A DNA stretch of 64,000 nucleotides from Pseudomonas sp. IPO3778 (GCF_013386825.1 NZ_JACARC010000022.1:41931-105930); one strand, 5' to 3'; counted from the stretch's first letter, positions 26,733-40,776 are shown. Made by a program: numbers and translations. The notes: generated by a model from the letters alone, not told the origin.

Positions 26733-27023
26733 ATTTTTCCCTTCTTTTTCAAGCAGCTAGGAAAAGCGCTTCGAAGGTTTTAGCATGGCCGGAGGAATTT
26801 GAACAGCCCACATATTGACTTATATTCAAAGAGTTGGAGCGTATCTCTAAGCGCCACGACTTTACGGCCCGCCACTTCTCGCCTCGCGTAGCGCCACAGC
26901 AGCCACTCCAGAGCGATAACTGGCAGGTAGGGCCGTTGAGCGAGAACACGCTACCAACAAGACGAGAGTGCCCCAGCCGCAGAACACCAAGACGAAGTTC
27001 GCACAACACTAAATCCCAGGCAC
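26733..27023. other. Gap between ihfB and the rpsA terminator
   Basis: About 290 bases without a supported gene. Open frames here lack a ribosome binding site and any family similarity. It should hold the ihfB promoter. Confidence 0.45.
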
Positions 27024-27052
27024 AAAAAAGGGCGACCGAAGTCGCCCTTTTT
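27024..27052 (-). terminator. rpsA: Rho-independent terminator of rpsA
   Basis: GGGCGAC (27030-27036), loop CGAA, GTCGCCC (27041-27047), flanked by an A-run on the left and a T-run on the right. Read on the minus strand it is a 7-bp GC-rich stem followed by T6, 18 bases after the rpsA stop. It would also work on the plus strand. Confidence 0.9.
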
Positions 27053-27069
27053 CTATGGTCGGACAGAAC

Positions 27070-28764
27070 TTAGTTCTGTTTTTCCATTTGTGCACGCAAC
27101 AGGTCGCCCAGAGTGGTAGGACCAGCAGAAGGCTCAGAGGTCGCTGGCTTGTCGCGCAGGCTCTGGATGGCTTCTTTCTCTTCAGCGTCGTCTTTCGACT
27201 TGATGGAGAGCTGGATTACGCGGCTCTTGCGGTCAACGCTGATGATCTTGGCTTCTACTTCTTCGCCTTCTTTCAGAACGTTGCGCGCGTCTTCAACGCG
27301 GTCACGGCTGATTTCGGAGGCTTTCAGAGTCGCTTCGATATCGTCGGCCAGAGTGATGATGGCGCCTTTAGCGTCAACTTCCTTCACGATGCCTTTAACG
27401 ATTGCGCCTTTGTCGTTCTCTTGAACGTACTCGGAGAACGGATCGCTTTCCAGTTGCTTGATGCCCAGGGAGATGCGCTCGCGCTCTGGGTCAACCGACA
27501 GGATAACGGTGTCCAGCTCGTCGCCCTTCTTGAAGCGACGAACAGCTTCTTCGCCCACTTCGTTCCAGGAGATGTCGGACAGGTGAACCAGGCCGTCGAT
27601 GCCGCCGTCCAGACCAATGAAGATACCGAAATCGGTGATCGACTTGATGGTGCCGGAGATTTTATCGCCCTTGTTGAACTGGCCAGAGAAATCTTCCCAC
27701 GGGTTAGATTTGCACTGCTTGATGCCGAGGGAGATACGACGACGCTCTTCGTCGATGTCCAGAACCATAACTTCCACTTCGTCGCCGACTTGTACGACTT
27801 TCGAAGGGTGGATGTTCTTGTTGGTCCAGTCCATTTCGGAAACGTGTACCAGGCCTTCCACGCCTTCTTCCAGCTCTGCGAAGCAGCCGTAGTCGGTCAG
27901 GTTGGTAACACGCGCGGTAACGCGAGTGCTTTCTGGGTAACGAGCCTTGATAGCGACCCATGGATCTTCGCCCAGCTGCTTCAAGCCCAGGGAGACACGG
28001 TTGCGCTCACGATCGTACTTCAGAACCTTGACATCGATCTCGTCGCCAACGTTGACGATTTCCGATGGATGCTTGATACGCTTCCAAGCCATGTCGGTAA
28101 TGTGCAGCAGGCCATCGACGCCACCCAGATCGACGAATGCGCCGTAATCGGTGAGGTTCTTGACGATACCTTTGACTTGTTGGCCTTCCTGCAGGGATTC
28201 CAGCAGAGCTTCACGCTCGGCGGAGTTCTCTGCTTCCAGGACGCTGCGACGGGAAACGACAACGTTGTTGCGCTTCTGGTCGAGCTTGATGACCTTGAAT
28301 TCGAGTTCTTTGCCTTCCAGGTGCGTGGTGTCGCGCACAGGACGAACGTCGACCAAAGAACCTGGCAGGAACGCACGGATGCCGTTAACGTCGACAGTGA
28401 AGCCGCCTTTAACCTTACCGTTGATAACGCCCTTGACCACTTCTTCAGCTGCGAAGGCTGCTTCGAGAACGATCCAGCATTCAGCGCGCTTGGCTTTTTC
28501 ACGGGACAGCTTGGTTTCACCGAAACCATCTTCAACCGAGTCCAGCGCAACGTGAACTTCGTCACCGACATTGATAGTCAGGTCGCCAGCGTCGTTGTAG
28601 AACTGCTCAAGCGGGATGAGTGCTTCAGACTTCAGACCAGCGTGAACGGTTACCCAGCGAGCTTGGTAATCGATATCAACGATAACACCGGTGATGATGG
28701 AGCCTGCCTGAAGGTTCAGGGTTTTTAGGCTTTCTTCAAAGAGTTCCGCAAAGCTTTCGCTCAT
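27070..28764 (-). CDS. rpsA: 30S ribosomal protein S1
   Basis: A 564-residue RNA-binding ribosomal protein required for translation initiation on most mRNAs. It consists of six S1 (OB-fold) repeats, seen as recurring GxVxxxxxYGxFV(D/E)L strips such as [16 protein letters not shown] and [17 protein letters not shown]. The start at 28764 (MSESFAEL) follows GGAAT and drops 15 unlike residues. It lies 119 bases after cmk in the conserved cmk-rpsA-ihfB order. Length is normal. Confidence 0.98.
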   Translation of the reverse strand: MSESFAELFEESLKTLNLQAGSIITGVIVDIDYQARWVTVHAGLKSEALIPLEQFYNDAGDLTINVGDEVHVALDSVEDGFGETKLSREKAKRAECWIVLEAAFAAEEVVKGVINGKVKGGFTVDVNGIRAFLPGSLVDVRPVRDTTHLEGKELEFKVIKLDQKRNNVVVSRRSVLEAENSAEREALLESLQEGQQVKGIVKNLTDYGAFVDLGGVDGLLHITDMAWKRIKHPSEIVNVGDEIDVKVLKYDRERNRVSLGLKQLGEDPWVAIKARYPESTRVTARVTNLTDYGCFAELEEGVEGLVHVSEMDWTNKNIHPSKVVQVGDEVEVMVLDIDEERRRISLGIKQCKSNPWEDFSGQFNKGDKISGTIKSITDFGIFIGLDGGIDGLVHLSDISWNEVGEEAVRRFKKGDELDTVILSVDPERERISLGIKQLESDPFSEYVQENDKGAIVKGIVKEVDAKGAIITLADDIEATLKASEISRDRVEDARNVLKEGEEVEAKIISVDRKSRVIQLSIKSKDDAEEKEAIQSLRDKPATSEPSAGPTTLGDLLRAQMEKQN

Positions 28765-28883
28765 TTTAATTCCTGTTGATAAGGGCGAAGAATACGCCCA
28801 TCTCCACACCCCAGACGGTGTGGGTTAGTTTCAATTAGAAGAAGCACCGCAGGACTATGACTGGTCCCCTGCAGCCTTCTTGG

Positions 28884-29573
28884 TCACCCGGCGATATCGC
28901 GAATGGCGATTTCACTCAAGATGCGTTCCAGCACCTGCTCGATGGACAACTCCGTGGAATCCAGCTGTATGGCGTCAGCCGCCGGCTTGAGCGGGGCTAC
29001 CGCACGCTGGGTGTCACGCTCATCGCGTGCACGGATCTCATCTAGCAGACTCGACAGACTAACACCATCGACTTTCCCCTTCAACTGCAAGTAACGGCGA
29101 CGGGCCCGCTCCTCGGCACTGGCGGTCAGGAAAATCTTCAGTGGCGCTTCAGGAAAGACCACCGTGCCCATGTCGCGGCCGTCAGCCACCAGGCCAGGCG
29201 GCTCCTGAAAAGCTCGCTGGCGCTGCAGCAAAGCGTCGCGCACAGCCGGCAAGGCGGCGACTTGAGACGCCCAGGAACCGACCTGTTCGTTTCGCAGATC
29301 ATCGGTCACATCGTCCCCTTCCAGGATGATGCGCTGGGGATGACCTTCCGTCGCCCCGACGAACTGCACATCAAGATGGGCAGCCAGCAGCTTCAGTGAT
29401 TCTTCGTTGGTCAGGTCGACACCATGGTTGCGTGCAGCAAAAGCCAGCAAGCGATACAGCGCGCCGGAATCCAGCAGGCACCAGCCCAGGCGCTTGGCCA
29501 GAATGCCGGCGATCGTGCCTTTGCCCGAGCCGCTTGGCCCGTCGATGGTAATCACCGGTGCTTTGATATTCAC
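28884..29573 (-). CDS. cmk: Cytidylate kinase
   Basis: A 229-residue kinase that phosphorylates CMP and dCMP with ATP. It has the P-loop GPSGSGKGT at residues 10-18, the [11 protein letters not shown] nucleotide-binding strip and the lid [10 protein letters not shown]. It starts with GTG (NIKAPVITI follows), overlapping the tyrA-aroA stop as GTGA, which indicates translational coupling. The ATG 42 bases upstream would add unrelated residues. The aroA-cmk-rpsA order is widespread in gammaproteobacteria. Confidence 0.95.
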   Translation of the reverse strand: MNIKAPVITIDGPSGSGKGTIAGILAKRLGWCLLDSGALYRLLAFAARNHGVDLTNEESLKLLAAHLDVQFVGATEGHPQRIILEGDDVTDDLRNEQVGSWASQVAALPAVRDALLQRQRAFQEPPGLVADGRDMGTVVFPEAPLKIFLTASAEERARRRYLQLKGKVDGVSLSSLLDEIRARDERDTQRAVAPLKPAADAIQLDSTELSIEQVLERILSEIAIRDIAG

Positions 29574-31780
29574 AATTGAGCCTCTTGGGCAACACGAATG
29601 CCGACATGGGCACACAGTGTAAGAAAATTCGGAAAAGACGTAGCCACGTTGGCACAGTCATGGATACGAATCGGCGCAGCCGCTCGCAGGGAGGCCACAC
29701 TGAAAGCCATGGCAATTCGGTGATCACCATGGGCATGGACTTCACCACCCCCCATCACGCCACCATCAATAATAATCCCATCAGGTGTCGGTGCACACTT
29801 CACGCCCAGGGCCAGCAGACCGTCGGCCATGACCTGGATACGATCAGACTCCTTGACCCGCAACTCCTGCGCCCCGCGCAATACCGTCCGGCCTTCGGCG
29901 CATGCCGCCGCCACGAACAACACCGGGAACTCGTCGATAGCCAGCGGCACCAACGCCTCGGGAATTTCGATCCCCTTCAGCGGCGCCGCGCGAACCCGCA
30001 GGTCAGCCACCGGCTCTCCGCCCACTTCCCGCTGATTTTCCAGGGTGATATCCGCGCCCATCAGCCGCAGGATATCGATCACCCCGGTACGGGTCGGATT
30101 GATGCCCACGCGCTCAAGCAACAGCTCGGAGCCCTCGGCGATCGAAGCCGCCACCAGGAAAAACGCCGAGGAGGAAATATCCCCCGGCACTTCGATATGT
30201 GTCGCGATCAGCGCATGGCCCGACTCGACCGACGCCGTAGCGCCCGTCACTTCCACCGGATAACCAAAGCCACGCAACATCCGCTCGGTATGGTCACGGT
30301 TCGGCGCGGGTTCGGTAATCGAGGTTTTGCCCTCGGCATACAACCCCGCCAGCAACAGACAGGATTTAACCTGAGCGCTGGCCATCGGTAGCGCATAACT
30401 AAACCCTTTAAGCACCTGGCCACCGCGAATCGTCAGCGGCGGGCGCCCTTCCGGCCCGGTCTCGATCACCGCGCCCATTTCACGCAATGGCTTGGCCACG
30501 CGATTCATCGGGCGCTTGGACAGCGAGGCATCACCGGTCAATACACTGTCGAAACCCTGGGCCGCCAGCAAACCGGACAACAGCCGCATGGAGGTGCCGG
30601 AATTACCGAGATAGATCGGGCCAGGCGCCGGCTTCAAGCCATGCAGGCCAACCCCGTGAATGGTGACGCGCCCATGGTGCGGGCCTTCAATCACCACGCC
30701 CATGTCGCGGAACGCCTGCAAGGTCGCCAGGGCATCTTCGCCCTCCAGGAAACCTTCCACCTCGGTGATACCGTCCGCCAGGGAACCCAGCATGATGGAA
30801 CGGTGGGAGATCGACTTATCCCCAGGCACCCGAATCTGCCCGCTCAAGCGGCCACCGGGGCTGGCAACAAATACCAGATCATCCGCGTTTACAGCCGCTT
30901 CCATATAAGCCCGACGCGCCAGAATCTTGCTGAAATGCTCCCGCGCCACCCGCGCACGGGTAAACACGCCCAACAACTGATGCCCGTCGCCTGCATCGAC
31001 CGCGTCGCGCAAGGCGTCGAGGTCGCTGCGGAAGGTATCCAGGGTGCGCAACACTGCATCGCGGTTGGCGAGGAAGATGTCGTGCCACATCACCGGATCG
31101 CTGCCGGCGATCCGGGTAAAGTCGCGGAAACCACCGGCGGCGTAACGGAAAATCTCGAGGTTCTCGTTGCGCTTGGCCAGCGAATCCACCAGACCAAACG
31201 CCAGCAAATGCGGCAGATGGCTGGTCGCCGCCAACACTTCATCGTGGCGCTCGACCTGCATGTGCTCAACATCCGCCCCCAGCTCGCGCCAGAGCCGATC
31301 CACCACAGCCAGTGCCGCAGGATCCGTTTCATCCAGCGGCGTCAGAATCACTTTATGACGACGGAACAACTGCGCATTGGACGCCTCGACCCCACTCTGC
31401 TCGGAGCCGGCAATCGGGTGCCCAGGCACAAATCGCGCCGGCATCCCGCCAAAGGCCATCTGCGCGGCCCGCACCACATTGCCCTTGGCACTGCCGACGT
31501 CAGTCAGAATCGCCTGCCCAAGGTCCATGCCGGCCAACAGCGCCAACATTTTCTCCATGGCCAGGATCGGCACCGCCAACTGAATGACATCCGCGCCCTG
31601 ACAAGCAACGGCGAGGTCCGCCTCACAACGGTCCACCACCCCCAACTCAACCGCCAGCTTGCGCGATTGCGGGTCCAGGTCCACACCGACCACTTCGCCA
31701 CACAGGCCGCTTTCCCGCAGGCCCTTGGCGAAGGAGCCGCCGATCAACCCCAGACCGACCACCACCAGGCGACCGATCAT
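29570..31780 (-). CDS. tyrA-aroA: Bifunctional prephenate dehydrogenase / EPSP synthase
   Basis: A 736-residue fusion of two aromatic-pathway enzymes. Residues 1 to about 290 are the NAD-dependent TyrA/cyclohexadienyl dehydrogenase domain ([15 protein letters not shown] at the N-terminus, then GHPIAGSE). Residues from about 297 are 5-enolpyruvylshikimate-3-phosphate synthase ([41 protein letters not shown]). This fusion is the normal form in Pseudomonas. The start at 31780 gives the usual MIGRLVVVG beginning but has no strong ribosome binding site. An in-frame GTG nearer the hisC stop is possible. It begins 28 bases after hisC. Confidence 0.94.
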   Translation of the reverse strand: MIGRLVVVGLGLIGGSFAKGLRESGLCGEVVGVDLDPQSRKLAVELGVVDRCEADLAVACQGADVIQLAVPILAMEKMLALLAGMDLGQAILTDVGSAKGNVVRAAQMAFGGMPARFVPGHPIAGSEQSGVEASNAQLFRRHKVILTPLDETDPAALAVVDRLWRELGADVEHMQVERHDEVLAATSHLPHLLAFGLVDSLAKRNENLEIFRYAAGGFRDFTRIAGSDPVMWHDIFLANRDAVLRTLDTFRSDLDALRDAVDAGDGHQLLGVFTRARVAREHFSKILARRAYMEAAVNADDLVFVASPGGRLSGQIRVPGDKSISHRSIMLGSLADGITEVEGFLEGEDALATLQAFRDMGVVIEGPHHGRVTIHGVGLHGLKPAPGPIYLGNSGTSMRLLSGLLAAQGFDSVLTGDASLSKRPMNRVAKPLREMGAVIETGPEGRPPLTIRGGQVLKGFSYALPMASAQVKSCLLLAGLYAEGKTSITEPAPNRDHTERMLRGFGYPVEVTGATASVESGHALIATHIEVPGDISSSAFFLVAASIAEGSELLLERVGINPTRTGVIDILRLMGADITLENQREVGGEPVADLRVRAAPLKGIEIPEALVPLAIDEFPVLFVAAACAEGRTVLRGAQELRVKESDRIQVMADGLLALGVKCAPTPDGIIIDGGVMGGGEVHAHGDHRIAMAFSVASLRAAAPIRIHDCANVATSFPNFLTLCAHVGIRVAQEAQL

Positions 31781-31808
31781 AGGCACAGCAGGTTGCAATG
31801 CAGTGACA

Positions 31809-32921
31809 TCAACCACGAGCCAGAACCTTGGCCAGCGCCTCGAGGAAGCGGCTGTTTTCAGCAGGCAAACCAATGGTGATACGCAGGTGGTTCGGCATGC
31901 CATAGTTGGCCACCGGACGCACGATCACGCCTTCGCGCAGCAGGCCCTGGAACACAGGCGCCGCGACTTGGCCGAGATCGACACAAATGAAATTGCCCTT
32001 GGACGGAATCCAGCCCAGGCCCAATTCACGGAAGCCTTCCTGCAACTGCAACATGCCGCTTTCATTGAGGCGACGGCCTTCTTCCAGGTACTCAGCGTCC
32101 TGCACCGCAGCGCAGGCCGCCGCCAGTGCGAGGCTGTTGACGTTGAAAGGCTGGCGAACACGGTTCAGCACATCGGCCACCACGGCGGTGGACAGGCCGT
32201 AACCGACCCGCAGCGACGCCAGGCCATAAGCCTTGGAGAACGTGCGCGAGACCAGCAGGTTCGGATAAGCCGCCAGGAAGTCCAGGCCGTCCGGCAAGTC
32301 GCTGCCTTCGGCGTACTCGATGTAGGCCTCGTCCAGGACCACCAGCACGTGCTCCGGCACGTCTTGCAGGAAGTTGTCCAGCACCTCGGCGCTGAACCAG
32401 GTGCCGGTCGGGTTATTCGGGTTGGCGATAAACACGACGCGGGTCTGCTCATCAATGGCCGCCAGCATGGCCGGCAGGTCATGCCCCCACGCCTTCGCGG
32501 GAATGATGCGAGCTTCAGCACCCACCGCCTGAGTGACGATCGGATAGACCGCAAACGCGTGCTCGCTGAACACGGCGTTCAGGCCCGGTGCCAGATAGGC
32601 ACGGCCGACCAGCTCAAGAATATCGTTGGAGCCGTTGCCCAAGGTCACCTGGCTCAGCTCAACCCGGCACTTATCCGCCAGCAAGGACTTGAGCGCAAAG
32701 CCATTACCATCGGGGTAACGGGTCAGCTCAGCCAACGCATCACGAATCGCGGCCAACACCTTGGGACTTGGGCCCATGGGGTTTTCGTTACTGGCCAGCT
32801 TGACGATTTTCGACGGATCCAGATTCAACTCACGCGCCAACTCGTCCACAGGCTTGCCCGGAACGTAAGGCGACAGTTGTTGCACGCCCGGCTGTGCCAG
32901 GGCGAGGAAGTTGCCACTCAT
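31809..32921 (-). CDS. hisC: Histidinol-phosphate aminotransferase
   Basis: A 370-residue PLP enzyme of fold type I that makes histidinol phosphate from imidazole acetol phosphate. In this aromatic context it probably also transaminates aromatic keto acids, as suggested for HisC2-type paralogues. Visible motifs are SNENPMGPSPKV, NPNNPTGTWF, LDEAYIEYA and the PLP lysine in SRTFSKAYGLASLRVGY. It is the third gene of serC-pheA-hisC-tyrA/aroA and follows pheA by 9 bases. Confidence 0.94.
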   Translation of the reverse strand: MSGNFLALAQPGVQQLSPYVPGKPVDELARELNLDPSKIVKLASNENPMGPSPKVLAAIRDALAELTRYPDGNGFALKSLLADKCRVELSQVTLGNGSNDILELVGRAYLAPGLNAVFSEHAFAVYPIVTQAVGAEARIIPAKAWGHDLPAMLAAIDEQTRVVFIANPNNPTGTWFSAEVLDNFLQDVPEHVLVVLDEAYIEYAEGSDLPDGLDFLAAYPNLLVSRTFSKAYGLASLRVGYGLSTAVVADVLNRVRQPFNVNSLALAAACAAVQDAEYLEEGRRLNESGMLQLQEGFRELGLGWIPSKGNFICVDLGQVAAPVFQGLLREGVIVRPVANYGMPNHLRITIGLPAENSRFLEALAKVLARG

Positions 32922-32930
32922 GTTAAAGCC

Positions 32931-34025
32931 TCACAAAACCGCTTTCGGGTAAGAGCCCAGCACCTTGAGTGCTACGGCTTCCTGACTGATTTTCTCGAGC
33001 ACACCCTTGACCAGCGGGTCGCGGTGATGGCCGACGAAGTCGATAAAGAACACATAAGTCCATTTACCGCTGCGCGAAGGACGAGTCTCGATTCGCGTCA
33101 GGTCAATCCCGTTGTCGTGGAACGGCACCAGCAGCTCATGCAGCGCGCCGGGCTTGTTGCTCATGGAGACGATGATCGACGTCTTGTCGTCGCCGGTCGG
33201 CGGCACTTCCTGGCTACCGATCATCAGGAAGCGCGTGGAGTTATCCGGGCGGTCCTCGATTTTCTCGGCCAGGCGCGTCAGGCCATACAGGCCCGCGGCC
33301 ATATCGCCGGCAATCGCCGCCGAATTCCACTCACCCTTGACCCGCTTCGCCGCTTCGGCGTTGCTGGACACCGCCACGCGCTCCACGTTCGGGTAGTGCG
33401 CGTCCAGCCACTTACGGCACTGGGCCAGGGACTGGGCGTGGGAATAGATCCGGCTGATGCTGTCGGTCTTGGTGTTCTCACCCACCAGCAGGTGGTGGTG
33501 GATACGCAGCTCGACTTCGCCGCAGATCACCATGTCGTGCTCGAGGAAGCTGTCGAGGGTGTGGTTGACGGCGCCTTCGGTGGAGTTTTCCACCGGCACT
33601 ACGCCAAAATTCACCGCCCCGGCGGCCACTTCACGGAACACTTCATCGATCGCGGCCATCGGCTTGCTGATCACGGCGTGACCGAAGTGCTTCATGGCGG
33701 CCGCTTGAGTGAAGGTGCCTTCCGGGCCCAGATAAGCCACTTTCAGCGGCTGCTCCAGCGCCAGGCACGAAGACATGATTTCACGGAACAACCGCGCCAT
33801 CTCTTCGTTGCCCAGCGGGCCCTTGTTGCGCTCCATCACACGCTTGAGCACTTGGGCTTCACGCTCCGGACGGTAAAAAACCGGCACTTCGCCTTCAGCC
33901 AGGGACGCCATTTTCACCCGTGCAACTTCCTGGGCGCACCGCGCGCGCTCACTGATCAGCTCCAGGACTTTCTCGTCCAGGCTGTCAATGCGTACGCGCA
34001 GGGCCTTGAGTTCTTGCTCAGACAT
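32931..34025 (-). CDS. pheA: Bifunctional chorismate mutase / prephenate dehydratase
   Basis: A 364-residue P-protein that makes phenylpyruvate from chorismate. Residues 1-90 are the AroQ-type mutase (ALRVRIDSLDEKVLELISER). The dehydratase follows (VAYLGPEGTFTQAA, NSTEGAVNHTLD), and a C-terminal ACT domain (SNKPGALHELLVPF, then ESRP-like ETRPSRSGKW) mediates feedback inhibition by phenylalanine. Its start overlaps the serC stop by one base (TAATG). Length and domains are complete. Confidence 0.97.
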   Translation of the reverse strand: MSEQELKALRVRIDSLDEKVLELISERARCAQEVARVKMASLAEGEVPVFYRPEREAQVLKRVMERNKGPLGNEEMARLFREIMSSCLALEQPLKVAYLGPEGTFTQAAAMKHFGHAVISKPMAAIDEVFREVAAGAVNFGVVPVENSTEGAVNHTLDSFLEHDMVICGEVELRIHHHLLVGENTKTDSISRIYSHAQSLAQCRKWLDAHYPNVERVAVSSNAEAAKRVKGEWNSAAIAGDMAAGLYGLTRLAEKIEDRPDNSTRFLMIGSQEVPPTGDDKTSIIVSMSNKPGALHELLVPFHDNGIDLTRIETRPSRSGKWTYVFFIDFVGHHRDPLVKGVLEKISQEAVALKVLGSYPKAVL

Positions 34026-35110
34026 TAGCCGTGTTCCTTTTCGAACTCTGCCATGTAAGCCACCAGCGCCTTGACGGCATTGATATCGACAGCGTTATAG
34101 ATGGAGGCGCGCATGCCACCTACCGAGCGGTGGCCCTTGAGGTTCAACAGCCCGCGCTCGTCGGCGCCGGCCAGGAATGGCTTGTCCAGGCGATCATCGG
34201 CCAGGCGGAACGGCACGTTCATCCACGAACGGTCGGTCAGGTTGATCGGGTTGCTGTACAGGCCGCTGGCGTCGATGAAGTCGTACAAGGTACGTTTCTT
34301 CTCTTCGTTGAGCTTGCCCATGGCCGCCACGCCGCCCTGCTCTTTCAGCCACTCGAACACCAGGCCCGACAGGTACCAGGCGAAAGCCGGCGGGGTGTTG
34401 TACATCGAGCCGTTATCGGCCGCGACCTTGTAGTTGAGCATGGTCGGGCACAGCGAACGCGCACGCCCCAGCAGGTCTTCACGGATGATGTTGACCAGGA
34501 TGCCGCTCGGGCCGATGTTCTTCTGCGCGCCCGCGTAGATCATGCCGTACTGGGACACATCGATAGGACGCGAGAGGATGTCCGAGGACATGTCGCACAC
34601 CAGCGGAACATCGCCCACTTCCGGCACCCAGTCGAACTCCAGGCCGCCAATGGTTTCGTTCGCTACATAGTGAACGTAGGCCGCGTCTTTCGAGAGTTTC
34701 CACTCGTTCTGACCGGGAATGGCGAAGTAGTCGTACGGCTTGGCAGTGCCCGCCACGTTGACGTGACCGTAACGGGAGGCCTCTTCAATCGCCTTCTGGC
34801 CCCAGATACCGGTGTCGATATAGTCGGCAGTACCGCCTTCCGGCAGCAGGTTCAGCGGGATCTGGGCGAACTGCTGGCTCGCGCCGCCTTGCAGGAACAA
34901 CACTTTGTAGTCAGATGGGATGCCCAGCAAGTCGCGCATATCCTGCTCGGCCTTGGTGGCAATGGACACGAACTCATCGCTGCGATGGCTCATTTCCATC
35001 ACGGAGAGGCCTTTTCCATGCCAGTCGAGGAGTTCACCCTGCGCGCGCTGCAGGACTGCTTCAGGAAGCGCCGCGGGACCGGCACAGAAGTTATAGGCTC
35101 TCTTGCTCAC
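34025..35110 (-). CDS. serC: Phosphoserine aminotransferase
   Basis: A 361-residue PLP-dependent transaminase in serine and pyridoxal-phosphate synthesis, converting 3-phosphohydroxypyruvate with glutamate. The N-terminus is KRAYNFCAGPAALP, and the PLP lysine lies in YAGAQKNIGPSG. It begins with GTG at 35110 after AGAGAGA, giving the standard length. Longer in-frame extensions run into a REP repeat and are not coding. It leads the serC-pheA-hisC-tyrA/aroA-cmk operon. Confidence 0.96.
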   Translation of the reverse strand: MSKRAYNFCAGPAALPEAVLQRAQGELLDWHGKGLSVMEMSHRSDEFVSIATKAEQDMRDLLGIPSDYKVLFLQGGASQQFAQIPLNLLPEGGTADYIDTGIWGQKAIEEASRYGHVNVAGTAKPYDYFAIPGQNEWKLSKDAAYVHYVANETIGGLEFDWVPEVGDVPLVCDMSSDILSRPIDVSQYGMIYAGAQKNIGPSGILVNIIREDLLGRARSLCPTMLNYKVAADNGSMYNTPPAFAWYLSGLVFEWLKEQGGVAAMGKLNEEKKRTLYDFIDASGLYSNPINLTDRSWMNVPFRLADDRLDKPFLAGADERGLLNLKGHRSVGGMRASIYNAVDINAVKALVAYMAEFEKEHG

Positions 35111-35149
35111 ATCCAATCTCTCTGATCTGGTGGGATGGAAATCAAATAC

Positions 35150-35249
35150 TGTAGGAGCGAGCTTGCTCGCGAAAAACCCGAGAGCGCAAGGGCGCATCAG
35201 GCAGCCCGCGTTATCGTTGGCGATTTTCGCGAGCAAGCTCGCTCCTACA
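35150..35249. repeat. REP-type inverted pair with perfect 26-base arms
   Basis: Arms at 35150-35175 and 35224-35249 are exact inverted copies built on TGTAGGAGCGAGCTTGCTCG, with a 48-base spacer. The 5' flank (TGTAGGAGCGAGC) differs from the TGTGGGAGCGGGC form at 4.7 and 55.4 kb. It lies between the gyrA terminator and serC. Confidence 0.85.
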
Positions 35250-35265
35250 GAGGGGACAAACAACA

Positions 35266-35292
35266 AGGGGGCGAATCTTCATCCGCCCCCTG
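35266..35292 (-). terminator. gyrA: Likely gyrA terminator
   Basis: A GGGGGCG (35268-35274) and CGCCCCC pairing gives a 7-8 bp GC stem with a 9-base loop, followed on the minus strand by the T-rich CTTGTTGTTTGTC. It starts just after the gyrA stop codon. Confidence 0.7.
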
Positions 35293-35301
35293 TGTGTCCG
35301 C

Positions 35302-37956
<2,655 letters not shown>

Positions 37957-38259
37957 GAGAAGCCTGATTCCTTTTTCGGGTGAAACCTCGTCACATCCAT
38001 ATGGGACGAACGAAGCTCGCCGCTGCTGGCATGGTGCCTGGCAACGACTTACGACAAATCAACGAGTTATGACACGGATCTGCGCATTAAAGGTTACCCC
38101 TTGAGGTGACCCTGGAAACCGCCGGATGTTATCACAATCGCCGCCACGCACCTATCCCCCTGATGCGCATGGAGCATAGTAAGTTGACGGATGACAGGCT
38201 TGACGGCGACGAGAGGGCCTTAGAGCTGGATCCAAGGCGTTTTTTGCGGGCAAATTGCC
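37957..38259. other. gyrA upstream region
   Basis: About 300 bases between mtnA and gyrA, both on the minus strand. No gene is supported. It should contain the gyrA promoter and the 3' end of mtnA transcripts. I did not find a convincing terminator or repeat. Confidence 0.45.
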
Positions 38260-39336
38260 TTAATGCAGGCGTTTACGGCACATCAGTTGCGCCATCTTCG
38301 CCGTGTCCGGGCGCTCGACGATGCCTTTTTCGGTGACGATGACATCAATCAGGTCGGCCGGGGTCACATCGAACACCGGATTGAAGGCGTCCACATCGGC
38401 GGCGAAGCGGGTGCCGCCGACTTCCAGCAGCTCACCTGCGTCGCGCTCTTCAAGCGGCACGTCATCACCGCTGGCCGCCATCATGTCGATGGTGGAGCTG
38501 GGCGCCACCACCATGAAGCGCACGCCGTGATGCATGGCGCACACGGCCAGTTGATAGGTACCGATCTTGCTGACCACGTCACCGTTGGCGGCAATGCAAT
38601 CAGCGCCGACGATCACCCAGGTCACGCCCTTGGTCTTGAGAATGTGCGCACCGGCCGAATCGGCATTCACGGTGACCGGGATTCCCTCATTGGCCAGCTC
38701 CCAGGCCGTCAAACGCGAGCCTTGCAGCCAGGGCCGGGTTTCGTTGGCATAGACCCGCTCCACCATCCCTTCCAGGAACGCCCCGCGAATCACCCCGAGA
38801 GCGGTGCCCACGCCGCCCGTGGCCAGCGCCCCGGCATTGCCATGGGTCAGGATCGCCTGGACGTTGCCCTGATGCTTGCGGATCAGCTCCACGCCCAACT
38901 GCGCCATGGTGAGGTTGGCTTCACGATCACTTTGGTGAATCGCCACCGCCTCGGCCTCCAGCACCGCCAACGGATCGGCGTGTTTCTTAAGGCGATCGAG
39001 GCAATTGCGCATGCGCTTCATGGCCCAGAAAAGATTCGACGCGGTCGGACGGGTATCCGCCAGCAGCGCGTAGTCTTCTTCCCAGGCAGCCTGCCAGTCG
39101 TCGCCCTCGGCGATGTGGGCACGCGCAGCCAGCACCAGGCCATACGCCGCACTGATGCCGATGGCCGGCGCACCGCGCACCACCATCAAGCGGATGGCCT
39201 CGGCCACCTCGGCGGCACTGGTGCAGGCCACCCAGGTTTGCGCGGACGGCAACCTACGCTGATCGAGCAGGTACAGTGCGCCATCACGCCAGTCGATGGC
39301 CTTCACTTTCTCCGCAGCCAACAGTCGATCGCGCAT
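38260..39336 (-). CDS. mtnA: Methylthioribose-1-phosphate isomerase
   Basis: A 358-residue enzyme of the eIF2B-like isomerase family that converts 5-methylthioribose-1-phosphate to methylthioribulose-1-phosphate in methionine salvage. Visible strips are [32 protein letters not shown] and [17 protein letters not shown], with the catalytic Cys and Asp in the family positions. It is divergent from mtaD, which acts upstream in the same pathway, with about 110 bases between them for two promoters. Length is normal. Confidence 0.95.
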   Translation of the reverse strand: MRDRLLAAEKVKAIDWRDGALYLLDQRRLPSAQTWVACTSAAEVAEAIRLMVVRGAPAIGISAAYGLVLAARAHIAEGDDWQAAWEEDYALLADTRPTASNLFWAMKRMRNCLDRLKKHADPLAVLEAEAVAIHQSDREANLTMAQLGVELIRKHQGNVQAILTHGNAGALATGGVGTALGVIRGAFLEGMVERVYANETRPWLQGSRLTAWELANEGIPVTVNADSAGAHILKTKGVTWVIVGADCIAANGDVVSKIGTYQLAVCAMHHGVRFMVVAPSSTIDMMAASGDDVPLEERDAGELLEVGGTRFAADVDAFNPVFDVTPADLIDVIVTEKGIVERPDTAKMAQLMCRKRLH

Positions 39337-39444
39337 CCCTCACCCCGCACTCATGAACAAAAGCCGCCGATTATAGCGATCCGCCAGCCAGGACGCTCGG
39401 GTATACTTCGCCGTTCTTTCTAGATGCCTGGGAAACCGCCCTCG

Positions 39445-40776
39445 ATGACACCGACTGCCGCCCCGCTCGACTTATTGCTGCTGCCCACCTGGCTGGTACC
39501 TGTCGAGCCTGCCGGTGTCGTGCTCAAGGAACACGGCCTGGGCATTCGCGACGGGCGTATTGCGTTTATCGGCCCACGGGCCGCAGCCCTGAAGCTCGCT
39601 GCCACCGAGGTGCGTGAACTGCCGGGCATGCTGCTCAGCCCCGGCCTGATCAACGCCCACGGCCACGCGGCCATGACGCTGTTTCGCGGCCTGGCCGACG
39701 ACCTGCCGCTGATGACCTGGCTGGAAAACCACATCTGGCCCGCCGAGGCCAAGTGGGTGGATGAAGCGTTCGTGCGCGACGGCACTGACCTGGCAATCGC
39801 CGAGCAAATAAAGGGCGGCATCACGTGTTTCTCGGACATGTACTTCTTCCCGAAAGTCGCCAGCGAACGCGTGCACAATGCAGGTATTCGCGCGCAAATC
39901 GCCATCCCGATCCTGGATTTCCCGATTCCGGGTGCCGCCGACGCCGACGAAGCCATTCGCCAGGGCGTCGAGCTGTTCGGCGACCTCAAGCACCACCCAC
40001 GGATCAAGATCACCTTCGGCCCGCACGCGCCGTACACCGTCTGCGATGAAAACCTGGAAAAAATCCGGGTGATCGCCGAGGAGCTGGACGCCTCGATCCA
40101 TATGCACGTGCATGAAACCGCCTTCGAAGTGCAGCAGTCCGTTGAACAGCGCGGTGAGCGCCCGCTGGCACGGCTCGGCCGCCTGGGTCTGCTGGGGCCG
40201 CGCTTCCAGGCCGTTCACATGACCCAAATCAGCGATGACGACCTGGCTTTGCTGGTAGAAAGTAACACCAGCGTGATCCATTGCCCGGAATCCAACCTGA
40301 AACTGGCCAGCGGCTTCTGCCCGGTGGAACGTCTGTGGCAAGCCGGCGTCAATGTGGCAGTAGGCACCGACGGCGCCGCCAGCAACAATGACCTCGACCT
40401 GCTGGGCGAAACCCGCACCGCCGCGTTGCTGGCCAAGGCCGTCGCCGGCTCGGCCACCGCCCTGGATGCCCACCGCGCCTTGCGCATGGCCACCCTCAAC
40501 GGCGCCCGGGCCATGGGCCTGGAAAGTGAAATCGGCTCGCTGGAAGTGGGCAAGGCCGCGGACATCGTGGCCTTCGACTTGTCGGGCCTGGCGCAACAAC
40601 CGATCTACGATCCGGTCTCACAGCTTATATATGCCACCGGACGCGATTGTGTGAAACACCTTTGGGTCGGCGGCAAGCAATTGCTCGACGACCGGCAACT
40701 GACCCGCCTGGATGAACAACAGTTGTGCGCCACGGCCATCGCCTGGGGCCAGCGCATCAGCGGACACCGCGAATAA
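39445..40776 (+). CDS. mtaD: 5-methylthioadenosine deaminase (amidohydrolase)
   Basis: A 443-residue cytoplasmic amidohydrolase of the TRZ/ATZ group. It deaminates 5'-methylthioadenosine (and possibly S-adenosylhomocysteine). In pseudomonads the resulting methylthioinosine is cleaved to methylthioribose-1-phosphate, the MtnA substrate. Metal-binding motifs are seen as [14 protein letters not shown] near residue 70, [11 protein letters not shown] and [12 protein letters not shown]. The start at 39445 (MTPTAAP) is likely. An ATG seven codons earlier is also possible. The divergent position with mtnA supports the pathway assignment. Confidence 0.9.
   Translation: MTPTAAPLDLLLLPTWLVPVEPAGVVLKEHGLGIRDGRIAFIGPRAAALKLAATEVRELPGMLLSPGLINAHGHAAMTLFRGLADDLPLMTWLENHIWPAEAKWVDEAFVRDGTDLAIAEQIKGGITCFSDMYFFPKVASERVHNAGIRAQIAIPILDFPIPGAADADEAIRQGVELFGDLKHHPRIKITFGPHAPYTVCDENLEKIRVIAEELDASIHMHVHETAFEVQQSVEQRGERPLARLGRLGLLGPRFQAVHMTQISDDDLALLVESNTSVIHCPESNLKLASGFCPVERLWQAGVNVAVGTDGAASNNDLDLLGETRTAALLAKAVAGSATALDAHRALRMATLNGARAMGLESEIGSLEVGKAADIVAFDLSGLAQQPIYDPVSQLIYATGRDCVKHLWVGGKQLLDDRQLTRLDEQQLCATAIAWGQRISGHRE

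Noticed and set aside
26749..27009. 86-codon frame between rpsA and ihfB
   Set aside because: No ribosome binding site, no family similarity and low-complexity composition. The gap is better explained by the rpsA terminator and ihfB promoter.
29570..31780. TyrA-AroA fusion as a novelty
   Set aside because: This two-domain protein is the usual arrangement in Pseudomonas.
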